Positions 39,832 to 54,800 of a stretch of DNA of 64,000 nucleotides are shown piece after piece. A program made the position numbers and the translations under genes. Source of the DNA: Amphritea balenae (GTDB lineage Bacteria; Pseudomonadota; Gammaproteobacteria; Pseudomonadales; Balneatricaceae); NCBI RefSeq assembly GCF_003858655.1, contig NZ_RQXV01000007.1, forward strand, positions 186,001 to 250,000, written 5' to 3'. Under the pieces are notes generated by a model. It saw nothing but the letters and a program-made list of their open reading frames with translations, had not been told where the DNA came from and did not search any database. Numbering within the stretch: position 1 is the first letter of the stretch; the number at the start of each line of letters is the position of its first letter.

Positions 39832-42800
39832 ATGAGTAGAAAGCAACCTCGCAAGCCATTGATTGACTCCCCTGTAATCGAAGGGTTAGAGCCGCGAATT
39901 CTTTTGTCTGCGGATGTTCCAGGGATTGATGTTGTCACCGCGGAATCTACTCAGGAGACGCCTCCCTCTAATACTGAACTGTTACAGAGTATCGAAACGC
40001 AACAGCAGAACGAAACCAACCAGGTTCAGCAACCCGAACAGAATGAAGGTGTCGAAGAGTCAGTAGCTGATGCAGGTACCAGCACGAATACTCAATTGGT
40101 CATTATCGATGCTGCCGTGCAGGATTATGAGCAGCTGATCAGTGATATTCAGAATCAGAGTGCGACTGAAACAAATATTGAGATCATCGTGCTCGATGCT
40201 CAGCAGGATGGCATTGAACAGATTAGCTCAATTCTGGCGCAGCGATCAGAGCTCACTGCTGTGCATCTTATTTCCCATGGTAGCGACGCTCAGATCACGC
40301 TTGGCAGCACCGTTCTCACACAAGATAGCCTGGTTGATAACAGCGCTGCGATAACGCAATGGGCAGAAGCATTTGCTGACAGCGGCGATCTGCTGGTCTA
40401 CGGCTGTAATCTGGCTGCAAGTGAGGATGGGCAGCTACTGCTGGATCAACTGGCAATCCTGACTCAGGCCGATGTGGCTGCTAGCGATGACCAGACCGGT
40501 AGCACCAGTCTGGGTGGCGATTGGCATCTTGAGTATCAAACGGGAGAGATTGAAACCGCCGACCTGCTTGCAAGTATTACCGAGCCGCAGTGGCAGGGCG
40601 TGCTGCCAGCTAATACTGCGCCTACTTTTGATATCGGTACGGGGGGGGATGGCACCACCATTACCCCCTTGAGCTCTAAAGGCGATAGTGCTGAAGCCGT
40701 CGCAATACAAAGTGATGGTAAGTTTGTCGTGGCAGGCCCTTTTCAGGTTACTGCATCTCAATGGGGGATAACCCGATACCATGCTGATGGTAGTCTCGAT
40801 ACCAGTTTTGGCAGCGGTGGGACGGTTGTTACTGAAATCGATTTTGGAGATAAAGTTTCAGAAATTATCATTCAGGATGATGGCAAAATTCTGGTGACGG
40901 GGTGGACTACATCGAACGGAGAGAAAGCATTTGCGATAGGACGCTACAACACCGATGGCTCACTGGATAGTAGTTTCGATGGTGACGGTATTGTCATTAC
41001 CGATGTGACCGCTGGAGATGATTTTGCCCGTGCAGCAGTGCTTCAGGCTGACGGCAAAATACTATTGGCCGGACAAAGCGGGAATGATGGGTCGCTCGTA
41101 CGCTACAACATCGATGGTAGCCTGGACACAAGCTTTAGTGGTGATGGCATACTGCAGTCGGGGTTGGCGGGGGTTGATCTTTTTGAAACCGTCGCCCTGC
41201 AAACTGATGGCAAAATACTGGCTGGTGGTTCAATTGAGAGCGGAGCAGATACGGTCTTCCTACTGCTGCGCTACAATGCCGACGGTACTCTGGATAATAC
41301 CTTTGGTACTGCAGGTCAGGTGACGACCGGTTTTGGCAGTGGACAAGAGACTGGTTACGATATTGCAATACAGCCTGATGGCAAAATTGTCTTTGTGGGT
41401 ACAGCGGTAGGGGCTGATGCCGGAGACATTGGTGTTGCTCGCTACAATAGCGACGGTTCATTAGACAGTAGCTTTGGTGGTGATGGCACTGTCGCTGTTG
41501 ATATCGGGTCTAGCCTGAATGAAGGCAATGCTGTCGCTCTGCAGGATGATGGCCGAATCGTGGTCGCCGGTATGACAACCGGTGCTACAAATAATGAGGC
41601 GCTTGTCGTTCGGCTGAATACCGATGGTACGCTAGACAACAGCTTTGCCAGCAGTGGTATTTATACCCAGGATGTCGGGACCGGAGATGCCGCATTAAAT
41701 GATCTGGTAATACGAGATAACGGTAATATTCTAGCGGTAGGAAAGGCCAAAGATGGCATTTACAACGATCAACTCGTTATTAACCTGACTGGCGATGGCG
41801 TTGTAAATACCCAGTTTGACCCTGTTAGCACTGTTAACAGCCTGGATGGAAACCCAACCTTTATCGAAAATGACCCAGCGGTTGTGCTGGATAGCGATGT
41901 TCAGATATTCGATGCTGAGATGCTGAATAATTTTGATGGCGCTAGTCTGACCCTGCAACGCGATGGCGGTGCCAATGTTGAAGATCTATTTTCTGCGACC
42001 GGCACCTTATCTGCCCTGACTCAGGGGAGTGCGTTGATGGTTGGTGCCACCAATATCGGTACTGTTACTACAAATTCTGGCGGAACCCTGGTACTGACGT
42101 TTAACGCATCGGCAACCAATACCTTAGTCAACCAGACGATGCAGCAGATAGCTTACAGTAATAGTAACGATGTGCCGCCGGCCAGCGTGCAGATCAACTG
42201 GGATTTTAATGACGGTAACAGTGGCACTCAGGGCACCGGCGGTGCACTTTCTGGTACAGGTAGTACGACGGTTGATGTTACTGCGGTCAATGATGTACCC
42301 GATTTCATGGTGGGTAGCGGGGTAGTTACATCTGGAAATACGGTTCCATCAAGCTTCAATTCTGAATTTCATACGGTTATTCAACCCGACGGCAAAATTA
42401 TTACTGTGGGCACTGCATCGAACGGCGGTAACTATGATTATGTGGTAAGCCGTTACAACGCTGATGGTAGTCTCGATACCAGCTTTGATGGCGATGGTGT
42501 TGCTTATATCGATTTTTTCGGGGCTAAAGATCGGGCTTACGCGGTAGCACTGCAGGATGATGGAAAAATAGTGGTGACAGGCAAGACCTGGAACAGTGAG
42601 TTCGATCTGACCGTTGCACGTCTGAATGTCGATGGCAGCCTTGATACCACTTTTAGTACAGATGGATTGATAGTGCTGGAACCAACCGTTGCCGGTAATA
42701 GCGATCTGGGCAATGCAGTTGCAATTCAGGCGGATGGTAAAATCCTGGTCGCAGGTGCAAGTGGTACCGACTCTGCGATCATACGTTTTAATGCCGATGG

Positions 42801-45800
42801 CAGCCTCGATACAAGTTTTAGTGGTGACGGTGTTGCTGTTGATACAACATCAAACTTTTTTTCGGATATTGCTGTTCAGAGTGATGGGAAAATTGTTGTT
42901 ACTGGTCAGAAATATCAGGCCGGTGAGAAAATTTTCTATGTGGCACGATTTAACACTGACGGAAGTTTAGATAACAGCTTTGATAGCGATGGTATGCAAC
43001 ATATCGATATTGATAATAGCAACCACGATGCGTCCAAAAGTTTATACCTGCAACCTGACGGTAGAATTATGGTGGTAGGGACTGTGGGTGCAGCAGGCAA
43101 TCTGCAATGGGGCTTTGCCAGCCTCAATGCAGATGGCAGCCCGGATACTAGCTTTAGTGCTGATGGTAAGCAATTGGCAGGAATGGGATATGACGATGGA
43201 CTGGCTGATCTGGTTTTTTTGAATGATGGCAGCTTTTTTGTCGTGGGCTACGTCTCTAACGATACCTCCAGCTATGTCGCTATCCAGAAATATCTTGCAA
43301 ACGGTGCAACTGATACCAGTTTTAATGGCGACGGTTTTGCAACAATAACAATTTCCTCTGCCAACAGTTACGCCACCTCTGTTGCTTTGCAGCCTGATGG
43401 CAAACTGGTTATAGCCGGTTACGGGGAAACTGCGGGCATGATTGAATCCTTTGTTGCTCGCCTTGATGCCGATGGTAATACGGATACTGAGTTCGTATAC
43501 GTCAATTCCCTCGATGGTAATCCCACTTATATTGAAAATGGCAGTGCCGTTGTTCTCGATGCCGATGTCGAAGTTCGGGATCCAGAGCTGTCGCAAGCAG
43601 ATAGTTTTGATGGATCAACACTGACGCTGGTCAGAGATGGTGGCACCAATGCTGAAGACCTGTTCTCAGCGACCGGCACCTTATCTGCCCTGACTCAGGG
43701 GAGTGCGTTGATGGTTGGTGCCACCAATATTGGTACTGTTACAACCAATTCTGGCGGAACCCTGGTACTGACGTTTAACGCATTGGCTACCAATGCCTTA
43801 GTCAACCAAGCGATGCAGCAGATAGCTTACAGTAATAGTAACGATGTGCCGCCGGCCAGCGTGCAGATCAACTGGGATTTTAATGACGGTAACAGTGGCA
43901 CTCAGGGCACCGGCGGTGCACTTTCTGGTACAGGTAGTACGACGGTTGATATTACTCCCGCAAATGATGCACCAACCGATCTGATTACTTCAGGAGCTCT
44001 TAGCTTAAACGGTGCTTCGCAAGGCTTTCAGGTTCCATCCCTTTCACTGGATACCGGGGGCGATTACACGGTTGAGCTGGAAATAAAACCAGCCACGATT
44101 AATCCCAGCGGCTGGTCATACACTCTGGTTAGTGAAAATGACTCCTGGAATAGTAATGGCTTCTTTTTGGATGTTAGCAATGGACGTATTGCTTATAACC
44201 AGTACGACAGCACTGTTTGGCAAGGCGGCACTGGAAGTGCGGGTGGTGAACTTGTCATTGATAAGTGGCAAACAGTGACTCTGACGCACACGGCAAGTGG
44301 CGATGTTTCGATATACCTGGATGGTGTACAGATTGCATCGGCCACGGGTGTGCCAGATCCTGTTGACTCAACCGGTACCCTTTCGTTCTTAGGTTTTTTC
44401 AATGGCGATGTCAGAGAAGTGCGGGTTTTTGATAACGCGCTGTCGGCTGCGCAGGTAGCGTCAGGCCTGACTACTCAGTATGTCGGCGCTGAACCAGGGT
44501 TAATATTACTTTATGATTTTTCAGAAACCAGCGGTAACACGGTGGCAGATTCAACAGCCTCAGGTCATACAGGTACATTAAGCAATCCGGAGAATACAAA
44601 CTGGGTTACGGTTCCTGAAATTGCCGAGAATAGTTTAACCGGAGCGGTTGTCGGTTATCTTTCTGCAACTGATCCCGATGTAGTTGATACCTTTACCTTT
44701 TCGATCATTAATGATCCCGCCAATAATTTTGAAATTGTAGGAAATGAAATACGGGTAAAGGCCGGAGCCACGCTGGATTATGAATCCGCACAAAGCCATG
44801 ACATAACGGTCAGGGTTACCGATGCTGGTGGGTTAACCTACGATGAAGTTGTAACCGTTCAGGTTGAGGATATTAACGAGAGCCCCACGGTAGCAACAAA
44901 CACGGGCTCAACCGTTGCGGAGGGCTCTACGAATAATATCATCACGACCGCTATGCTCAATGAAGGTGATGTTGATGATGCGGGTGCAGGATTGACCTAT
45001 ACGGTAACCACCGATGTGATTACAGGTACTTTAAAACTCAATGGAGTTGCCATTGGCTTGAATGATACTTTTACTCAGGCTGATATTGATGCTGGCTTGT
45101 TAGCCTATGATCATAATGGTTCTCAGGCATTGAGTGACAGTTTTGATTTTTCGTTGGCTGATGGTGGTGAGAATGGCGCAACAGCAGCCACCGGCACCTT
45201 TAATTTTACTGTTACAAATGTTGATGACCCTGCCGTAATCACCGGCGATACCAGTTATACCGGTAATGAAGGCGATGCAGTTGCGGGCGACCTGAATGCG
45301 ACTGATGTCGAGGGCTTGACCGACAGTACTTACTTTACGATCAGCAGTCAGGGCTCTAACGGTATCGCGGCGATTGATCCTGCGACTGGCGCCTGGACCT
45401 TTACCCCGACCGATTCTGATTGGTTCGGTTCTGACAGTTTTGAAGTGACGGTAACCGATGACCTGAACGGCACTACAACGCAGCTGATCAGCGTGACTCT
45501 GGCCAATGTGGATGATGCTTCGATTATTACTGGCGATACCAGTTACTCAGGCAACGAAGGCGATGTGGTTGCGGGTGATCTGAATGCCACCGACGTTGAG
45601 GGCCTGGCCGACAATACTTACTTTACGATAAGCAGTCAGGGCACCAACGGTACCGCGGCGATTGATCCTGCCACTGGCGCCTGGACCTTCACCCCGACCG
45701 ATTCTGATTGGTTTGGAACCGACAGTTTCGAAGTGACTGTCACCGATGATCTGAACGGTACTACCACGCAGCTAATCAGTGTGACTCTGGCCAATGTGGA

Positions 45801-48800
45801 TGATGCTTCGATTATTACTGGCGATACCAGTTACTCAGGTAACGAAGGCGATGTTGTTGCGGGTGATCTGAATGCTACCGATGTCGAAGGCTTGACCGAT
45901 AACACTTACTTTACGATCAGCAGTCAGGGCACAAACGGTACCGCGGCCATTGATCCTGCCACTGGCGGCTGGACCTTTACGCCAAGCGATGCCAACTGGT
46001 TCGGCTCGGATAGCTTTGAAGTGACTGTCACCGATGATCTGAACGGCACTACCACGCAGCTAATCAGCGTCACTTTGGCCAATGTCGATGATGCTTCGAT
46101 TATTACCGGCGATACTAGTTACTCAGGCAACGAAGGCGATGTGGTTGCAGGTGATCTGAATGCCACCGATGTTGAAGGCCTGACCGACAGCACTTACTTT
46201 ACGATCAGCAGCCAGGGCAGTAACGGTACCGCAGCCATTGATTCTGCCACCGGCGGCTGGACCTTTACCCCGACCGATGCCAACTGGTTCGGCAGCGACA
46301 GTTTCGAAGTGACGGTGACCGATGATCTGAACGGTACTACCACGCAACTGATCAGCGTGACTCTGGCCAACGTCGATGATGCTGCTGTTATTACCGGTAA
46401 CACAAGTTATACCGGCAACGAAGGAGACCTGGTTGCTGGCGACCTGAACGCCACCGATGTCGATGGACTGACCGACAGTACCTACTTTACGATAAGTAGT
46501 CAGGGCAGTAACGGCACCGCAGCGATTGACCCTGCGACCGGCGGGTGGACCTTCACTCCGACCGATGTTAACTGGTTCGGCAGCGACAGTTTTGAAGTCA
46601 CGGTCACTGATGATCTGAACGGTACAACAACTCAACTAATCAGCATTACTCTAAGTAATACCGATGATCTGGCTGTTATTAGCGGTGATATTAGTTATAC
46701 CGGTAACGAAGGCGATGTTGTTGTGGGTGACCTGAACGCTACCGATGTAGACGGCCTGACTGATAGCACCTACTTTACGATTAAAAACCAGGCGACCAAC
46801 GGCACGGCTAGTGTTGATGTTGCAACCGGTGCCTGGAGTTTTACCCCGACGGACGCTAACTGGCACGGCAGTGACAACTTTACCGTTACCATTACCGATG
46901 ATCTGGGAGGCACAACTGATCAGGTGATCAGTATTAATCTGAGCAATGTTGACGATAGCGCTGTGATTACCGGTGACACCGGCTATTCAGGTAACGAGGG
47001 GGATGCTGTTGCAGGTGATTTGGATGCCACGGATGTGGACGGGCTAACCGACAGCACTTACTTTACGATAAGTAGTCAGGGCAGTAACGGTACCGCGGCG
47101 ATTGATCCTGCCACTGGGGCTTGGACCTTTATCCCGACTGATGCCAACTGGTTCGGTTCGGACAGCTTTGAAGTGACGGTAACCGATGATCTGAACGGTA
47201 CCACCACGCAACTGATCAGTGTAACCCTGGCTAATGTTGATGATGCTGCCGTGATTACCGGTGATACCAGTTATATCGGTAATGAAGGTGATGTCGTGAA
47301 TGGTGATCTGAATGCCACCGATATCGATGGCCTGACCGACAGTACTTACTTCACGATCAGCAACCAGAGCAGCAACGGTACCGCTGCTATTGATCCTGTC
47401 ACAGGCGGGTGGACCTTTACCCCAACGGATGCTAACTGGTTTGGCAGCGACAGCTTTGAAGTCACCGTCACCGATGATCTGAATGGCACCACGACACAAC
47501 TGATTAGTATTACGTTGAGCAATACCGATGATCTGGCTGTCATTACAGGCGATGTTAGCTATACCGGTAACGAAGGTGATGTTGTTGCGGGTGATCTTAA
47601 CGCCACTGATGTGGATGGCCTGACTGACAGCAGTTACTTTACGATCAAGACTCAATCGGTCAACGGCACGGCTAGTATCGATGCTGAGACAGGAGCCTGG
47701 AGTTTTACCCCTACCGATACCAACTGGTTCGGCAGTGACAGCTTTACCGTCACCGTCACCGATGACCTGGGTGGCACTACCGATCAGGTTATAAGCATCA
47801 ATCTGAGTAACGTTGACGACAGTGCTGTGATCACCGGCGATACCGGATTTACCGGCAATGAAGGTGATGTTGTTAATGGTGATCTGAACGCCACCGATGT
47901 TGATGGTCTTACCGACAATACTTACTTTACCATTAAGACTCAGGCTACCAACGGCACAGCCAGTATCGATGCCGAGACAGGGGCCTGGAACTTTGCCCCG
48001 ACCGATGCTAACTGGCACGGTAGTGATAGCTTTACAGTGACTGTCACCGATGACCTGGGCGGCACTACCGATCAGCTGATCAGCATCAACCTGAGCAACG
48101 TTGATGACAGTGCAGTGATATCCGGTGATACCGGGTATAGCGGTATTGAAGGGGATGTTGTGAGCGGTGATCTGAATGCCGCCGATGTTGATGGCCTGAC
48201 CGACAGTACTTACTTCACGATCAGCAACCAGGGCAGCAACGGTACCGCGGCCATTGATCCTGTCACAGGCGGGTGGACCTTTACCCCGACCGATATCAAC
48301 TGGCATGGCAGTGACAGCTTTACCGTTACCGTCACCGATGATCTGGGCGGCACCACCGACCAGGTAATCAATATCAACCTGAGTAATGTTGATGACAGTG
48401 CCGCTATTACCGGTGATATTGCTTATATCGGTAACGAAGGCGATGTCGTCAGTGGTGATCTGAACGCCACTGATGTTGATGGTCTGACCGACAGCACCTA
48501 CTTTACTATCAAGACGCAGTCTGCGAATGGTACTGCCAGTATCGATGCGATTAGTGGAGCTTGGAGTTTTACTCAGACTGATCCGAACTGGTTTGGCAGT
48601 GACAGCTTTACGGTCACCGTCACCGATGACCTGGGCGGCACGACCGATCAGGTGATCAGTATCAACCTGAGTAATGGTGATGATCTGTCCATTATCACTG
48701 GCGATACCAGCTATACCGGTAACGAAGGCGATGCGGTTGCCGGTGATCTGAATGCGACTGATATTGAAGGCCTGACCGACAGTACTTACTTTACCATCAA

Positions 48801-51800
48801 GATACAATCTGCGAATGGTACAGCCAGTATTGATGCTGAGACCGGTGCCTGGAGTTTTACCCCTACTGATGCCAATTGGCACGGTAGCGATAGCTTTACT
48901 ATTACTGTTACCGATGATCTGGGCGGCACCACCGATCAGGTAGTCAGTATAAACCTGAGCAACGTTGACGATAGTGCCATTATTTCCGGTGATATAGGTT
49001 ATACCGGCAACGAAGGCGATGTCGTGAGTGGTGACCTGAACGCGACTGATGTGGATGGTCTGACCGACAGCAGTTACTTTACGATCAAGACTCAATCGGT
49101 CAACGGCACTGCCAGTATTGATGCTGAAACCGGCGCCTGGAGCTTTACCCCAACCGATTCAAACTGGCATGGCAGTGACAGCTTTACCGTCACCGTTACC
49201 GATGATCTGGGTGGTACCACCGATCAGGTGATCAGCATAAACCTGAGTAACACCGATGATCTGGCAGTTATTACCGGGGATATTGCTTATGCCGGTAATG
49301 AAGGTGATGTTGTTGCAGGTGATCTGAACGCTACTGATATTGATGGTCTGATCGACAGCACTTACTTTTCTATTAAGACTCAATCTGCGAATGGTACAGC
49401 CAGTATCGATGCCACGACCGGAGTTTGGAGTTTTACCCCGACCGACTCGAACTGGCACGGCAGTGACAGCTTTACCGTGACCGTTACCGATGATCTGGGT
49501 GGTACTACTGACCAGGTAATCAGTATCAACCTGAGCAATGTTGATGACAGTGCGGTGATGTCTGGCGATACAGGGTATAGCGGTATTGAAGGGGATACCG
49601 TCATAGGTGATCTGAACGCTACCGATGTGGATGGTCTGACCGACAGCAGCTACTTTACGATCAAGAATCAAGCCGCCAGCGGCACTGCCAGCATCGATAG
49701 CGAGACCGGGGCCTGGAGCTTTACCCCGACCGATACCAACTGGCACGGTAGTGACAGTTTTACCGTCACCGTTACCGATGATCTGGGTGGCACTACCGAC
49801 CAGGTGATCAGCGTTAATCTGAGTAATGTTGATGACAGTGCCATTATTACCGGTGATACCGGCTATACCGGCAACGAAGGCGACGCGGTAACCGGTGACC
49901 TGAACGCAACCGATATCGATGGCCTTGCCGACACGACTTATTTTAGCATCAGTAGTCAGGGGGTTAACGGTACAGCAGCTATAGATGCTATTAGCGGGGC
50001 CTGGAGCTTTACCCCGTCTGACGCTAACTGGTTCGGCAGTGACAGCTTTACCGTCACCGTTACTGATGATCTGGGCGGCACCACCGACCAGATGATCAGT
50101 ATTAACTTGAGTAACCTGGACGATAGTGCAGTGATCACGGGTGATACAGGCTATACCGGAAATGAAGGTGATACGGTTGCCGGTGATCTGAATGCTAGCG
50201 ATGTTGAAGGCCTGACCGACGGTACTTACTTTACCATCAAGACGCAGTCAGCGAATGGTACGGCCAATATCGATGCTGTTAGTGGGGTCTGGAGCTTTAC
50301 CCCTACTGACGCTAACTGGCACGGCAGCGACAGCTTTACCGTTACGGTCACCGATGATCTGGGCGGTACCACTGATCAGGTAATCGGTATCAACCTGAGC
50401 AACGTTGACGACAGTGCCATTGTTTCTGGCGATACAGGTTATACCGGCAACGAAGGTGATGTTGTCGCTGGCGATCTTGATGCTGCTGATGTGGACGGTC
50501 TGACCGACAGCAGTTACTTTACCATCAAGACTCAGTCCGCCAACGGTACAGCCAGTATCGATGCTGCAACCGGGGCCTGGAGCTTTACGCCGACGGATGC
50601 CAACTGGTTCGGCAGTGACAGCTTTACAGTGACTATCACTGATGATCTGGGTGGCACTACCGACCAGGTAATCAGTATCAACCTTAGCAATGTCGATGAT
50701 CCTTCCATCATTACTGGCGACACCGGCTATTCAGGCAACGAAGGTGATGTGGTTGCGGGTGATTTGAACGCAACCGATGTTGAAGGTCTGACCGACAACA
50801 CCTACTTTACGATAAGCAGTCAGGGCGGTAACGGTACCGCAGCAATTGATCCTGCCACCGGCGCCTGGACCTTCACCCCGGCCGATGCCAACTGGTTCGG
50901 TTCTGACAGCTTCGAAGTGACAGTAACCGATGATCTGAATGGTACGACCACGCAACTAATCAGCGTAACCCTGGCCAACGTCGATGATGCAGCAGTTATT
51001 ACCGGCGACACGAGTTATACCGGCAACGAAGGTGATGTGGTTGCGGGTGATCTGAATGCCACCGATGTCGAGGGTCTGACCGACAGTACTTACTTTGCCG
51101 TTAGTAGCCAGGGCTCTAACGGTTCCGCGGTGATTGACCCTGCGACCGGCGCCTGGACCTTTACCCCGACCGATGCCAACTGGTTCGGCAGCGATAGCTT
51201 CGAAGTGACGGTAACCGATGATCTGAATGGTACTACCACGCAACTGATCAGTGTGACCCTGGCCAATGTGGATGATGCTTCGATTATTACCGGCGACACC
51301 AGTTATACCGGCAACGAAGATGATGTTGTTGCGGGCGATCTTGATGCGACTGATGTCGAGGGCCTGACCGACAACACTTACTTTACCGTTAGTAGTCAGG
51401 GTAGTAACGGCACCGCGGCGATTGATCCTGCCACCGGCGCCTGGACCTTTACCCCGACCGATGCCAACTGGTTCGGTTCGGACAGTTTCGAAGTGACGGT
51501 AACTGATGATCTGAACGGCACCACGACGCAACTGATCAGCGTCACATTAGCCAACGTTGATGATGCTTCCATCATTTCCGGCGATACTAGTTATACCGGG
51601 AATGAAGGCGATGTTGTTGCGGGTGATCTTGACGCTACCGATGTGGAAGGTCTGACCGACAGCACTTACTTTACGATAAGTAGCCAGGGCACTAACGGTA
51701 CCGCGGCCATCGATCCTGCCACTGGCGCCTGGACCTTTACCCCGACCGATTCTGATTGGTTCGGTTCAGACAGTTTCGAAGTGACGGTAACCGATGACCT

Positions 51801-54800
51801 GAACGGCGCTACCACGCAGCTGATCAGTGTGACTCTGTCCAACATCGATGATGCTTCCATCATTACCGGCGATACAAGTTATACAGGGAATGAAGGCGAT
51901 GTTGTTGCTGGCGATCTTGATGCTACCGATGTGGAAGGTCTGACCGACAGCACTTACTTTGCAGTTAGTAGCCAGGGCTCTAACGGTACCGCGGCGATTG
52001 ATCCTGCTACTGGCGCCTGGACCTTCACCCCGACCGATTCTGATTGGTTCGGTTCTGACAGTTTCGAAGTGACTGTGACTGATGATCTGAACGGTACAAC
52101 GACTCAACTGATCAGCGTGACATTAGCTAATGTCGATGATGCTTCCATCATCACCGGCGATACCAGTTATACCGGTAATGAAGGCGATGCCGTCGCTGGT
52201 GATCTTGATGCCACCGATGTCGAAGGTCTGACCGACAGTACTTACTTTGCCGTTAGTAGTCAGGGTACTAACGGTACCGCGGCGATTGATCCTGCGACCG
52301 GCGCCTGGACCTTTACTCCGACCGATGCTAACTGGTTCGGTTCGGACAGTTTCGAAGTGACTGTCACCGATGACCTGAATGGCACTACCACGCAACTGAT
52401 CAGCGTCACCCTTGCCAATGTCGATGATGCTTCCATCATCACCGGCGATACCAGTTATACCGGTAATGAAGGCGATGCCGTCGCTGGCGATCTTGATGCC
52501 ACCGATGTCGAAGGTCTGACCGACAGTACTTACTTTGCCGTTAGTAGTCAGGGCAGTAACGGTACCGCAGCGATTGATCCTGCGACCGGCGCCTGGACCT
52601 TTACGCCAAGCGATGCCAACTGGTTCGGTTCGGATAGCTTTGAAGTGACAGTCACCGATGATTTGAATGGCACCACCACGCAACTGATTAATGTAACTCT
52701 GGCCAATGTCGATGATGCGGCGGTTATTACTGGCGATACTAGTTATACCGGCATGGAAGGGGATGCTGTCGCTGGTGATCTGAATGCAACCGATGTTGAA
52801 GGCCTGGCTGACAGTACTTACTTTACGATAAGTAGCCAGGGGACAAATGGTACCGCGGCGATTGATCCTGCCACGGGCGCCTGGACCTTTACCCCGACCG
52901 ATGCCAATTGGTTTGGCAGCGACAGTTTTGAAGTGACGGTGACCGATGATCTGAATGGCACAACGACGCAGCTGATCAGCATAACCCTGGCCAATGTCGA
53001 TGATGCAGCGGTTATTACCGGCGATACGAGTTATACCGGCAATGAAGGCGATGTCGTGAGTGGTGATCTGAATGCCGTTGATATCGATGGCCTGGCTGAT
53101 AACAGTTATTTTTCGATCAAGACTCAGTCCGCTAACGGTACAGCCAGTATCGATGCTACGAGTGGCAGCTGGAGTTTTACCCCGGCAGATCCAAACTGGT
53201 TCGGCAGTGACAGCTTTACCGTCACTGTCACCGATGATCTGGGCGGCACCACCGACCAGGTCATCAGTATCAACCTGAGTAATGGCGATGACCTGTCAAT
53301 AATTACTGGCGATATCGGTTATACCGGTAACGAAGGCGATGTGGTGGCGGGTGACCTGAACGCCACTGATGTAGATGGTCTGGCTGACGGCACCTACTTT
53401 ACGGTTAAGACTCAGTCTGCCAACGGTAGCGCCAGTATTGATCCTATTACCGGTGCCTGGAGCTTTACCCCGACCGATGCCAACTGGCACGGCAGTGACA
53501 GTTTTACCATCACTGTTACCGATGATCTGGGCGGTACCACCGATCAGGTGATCAGTATCAACCTTAGCAACGTTGATGACAGTGCCATTATTACCGGCGA
53601 TACCGGCTATACCGGTAACGAAGGTGATGTTGTCGCTGGTGATCTGAATGCTACCGATGTGGACGGGCTGACCGACAGCACTTATTTTAGCATCAAGGCA
53701 CAATCTGCGAATGGTATTGCCAATATTGATGCTGCGACCGGGGCTTGGACCTTTACCCCGACTGATTCAAATTGGCATGGCAGTGACAGCTTTACAGTCA
53801 CCGTTACCGATGATTTAGGAGGCACCACCGATCAGGTTATCAGTATTAATCTGAGCAACGTTGACGACAGTGCTGTGATAACCGGGGATACCAGTTACTC
53901 AGGTAACGAAGGCGATGTGGTTGATGGCGATCTGAACGCCACCGACGTCGAAGGCCTGACTGATGGCACCTACTTTACGATCAGCAGCCAAGGCGCTAAC
54001 GGTACTGCGGCGATTGACCCAACCACGGGCGCCTGGACCTTTACCCCGGCCGATGCTAATTGGTTTGGCAGCGACAGTTTCGAAGTGACGGTAACCGATG
54101 ACCTGAACGGCACCACCACGCAACTGATCAGCGTGACTCTGGCCAATGTCGATGATGCTTCCATCATTACCGGCGATACCAGTTATACCGGTAATGAAGG
54201 CGATGCCGTTGCGGGCGACCTGAATGCCTCCGACGTTGAGGGCCTGACCGACAACACTTACTTTACGATAAGCAGTCAGGGCACAAACGGTACCGCGGCC
54301 ATTGATCCTGTGACCGGCGCCTGGACCTTTACGCCAAGCGATTCTAATTGGTTCGGTTCTGACAGCTTCGAAGTGACGGTAACCGATGATCTGAACGGTA
54401 CTACCACGCAGCTAATCAGCGTCACCCTGGCCAATGTTGATGATGCTTCGGTTATTACCGGTGATACCAGTTATACCGGCAACGAAGGTGATGTTGTTGC
54501 TGGTGATCTTGATGCCACTGACGTTGAAGGCCTGACCGATAACACTTACTTTGCCGTTAGTAGTCAGGGTACTAACGGTACCGCGGCCATTGATCCTGCC
54601 ACCGGCGCCTGGACCTTTACACCGACCGATTCTGATTGGTTCGGTTCTGACAGTTTCGAAGTAACGGTGACCGACGATCTGAACGGCACGACCACGCAAC
54701 TGGTCAGCGTGACTCTGGCCAATGTTGATGATGCTTCGATCATCACCGGTGATACCAGTTACTCAGGCAACGAAGGCGATGCCGTTGCGGGCGATCTTGA

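Noticed and set aside
47044-49095. Long antisense frame (683 codons) and many shorter ones opposite the repeat array
   Set aside because: The unit length of 288 is a multiple of three, so an antisense frame free of stops in one unit tends to be free in many. The translations are just the repeat read backwards, without start signals or family features.
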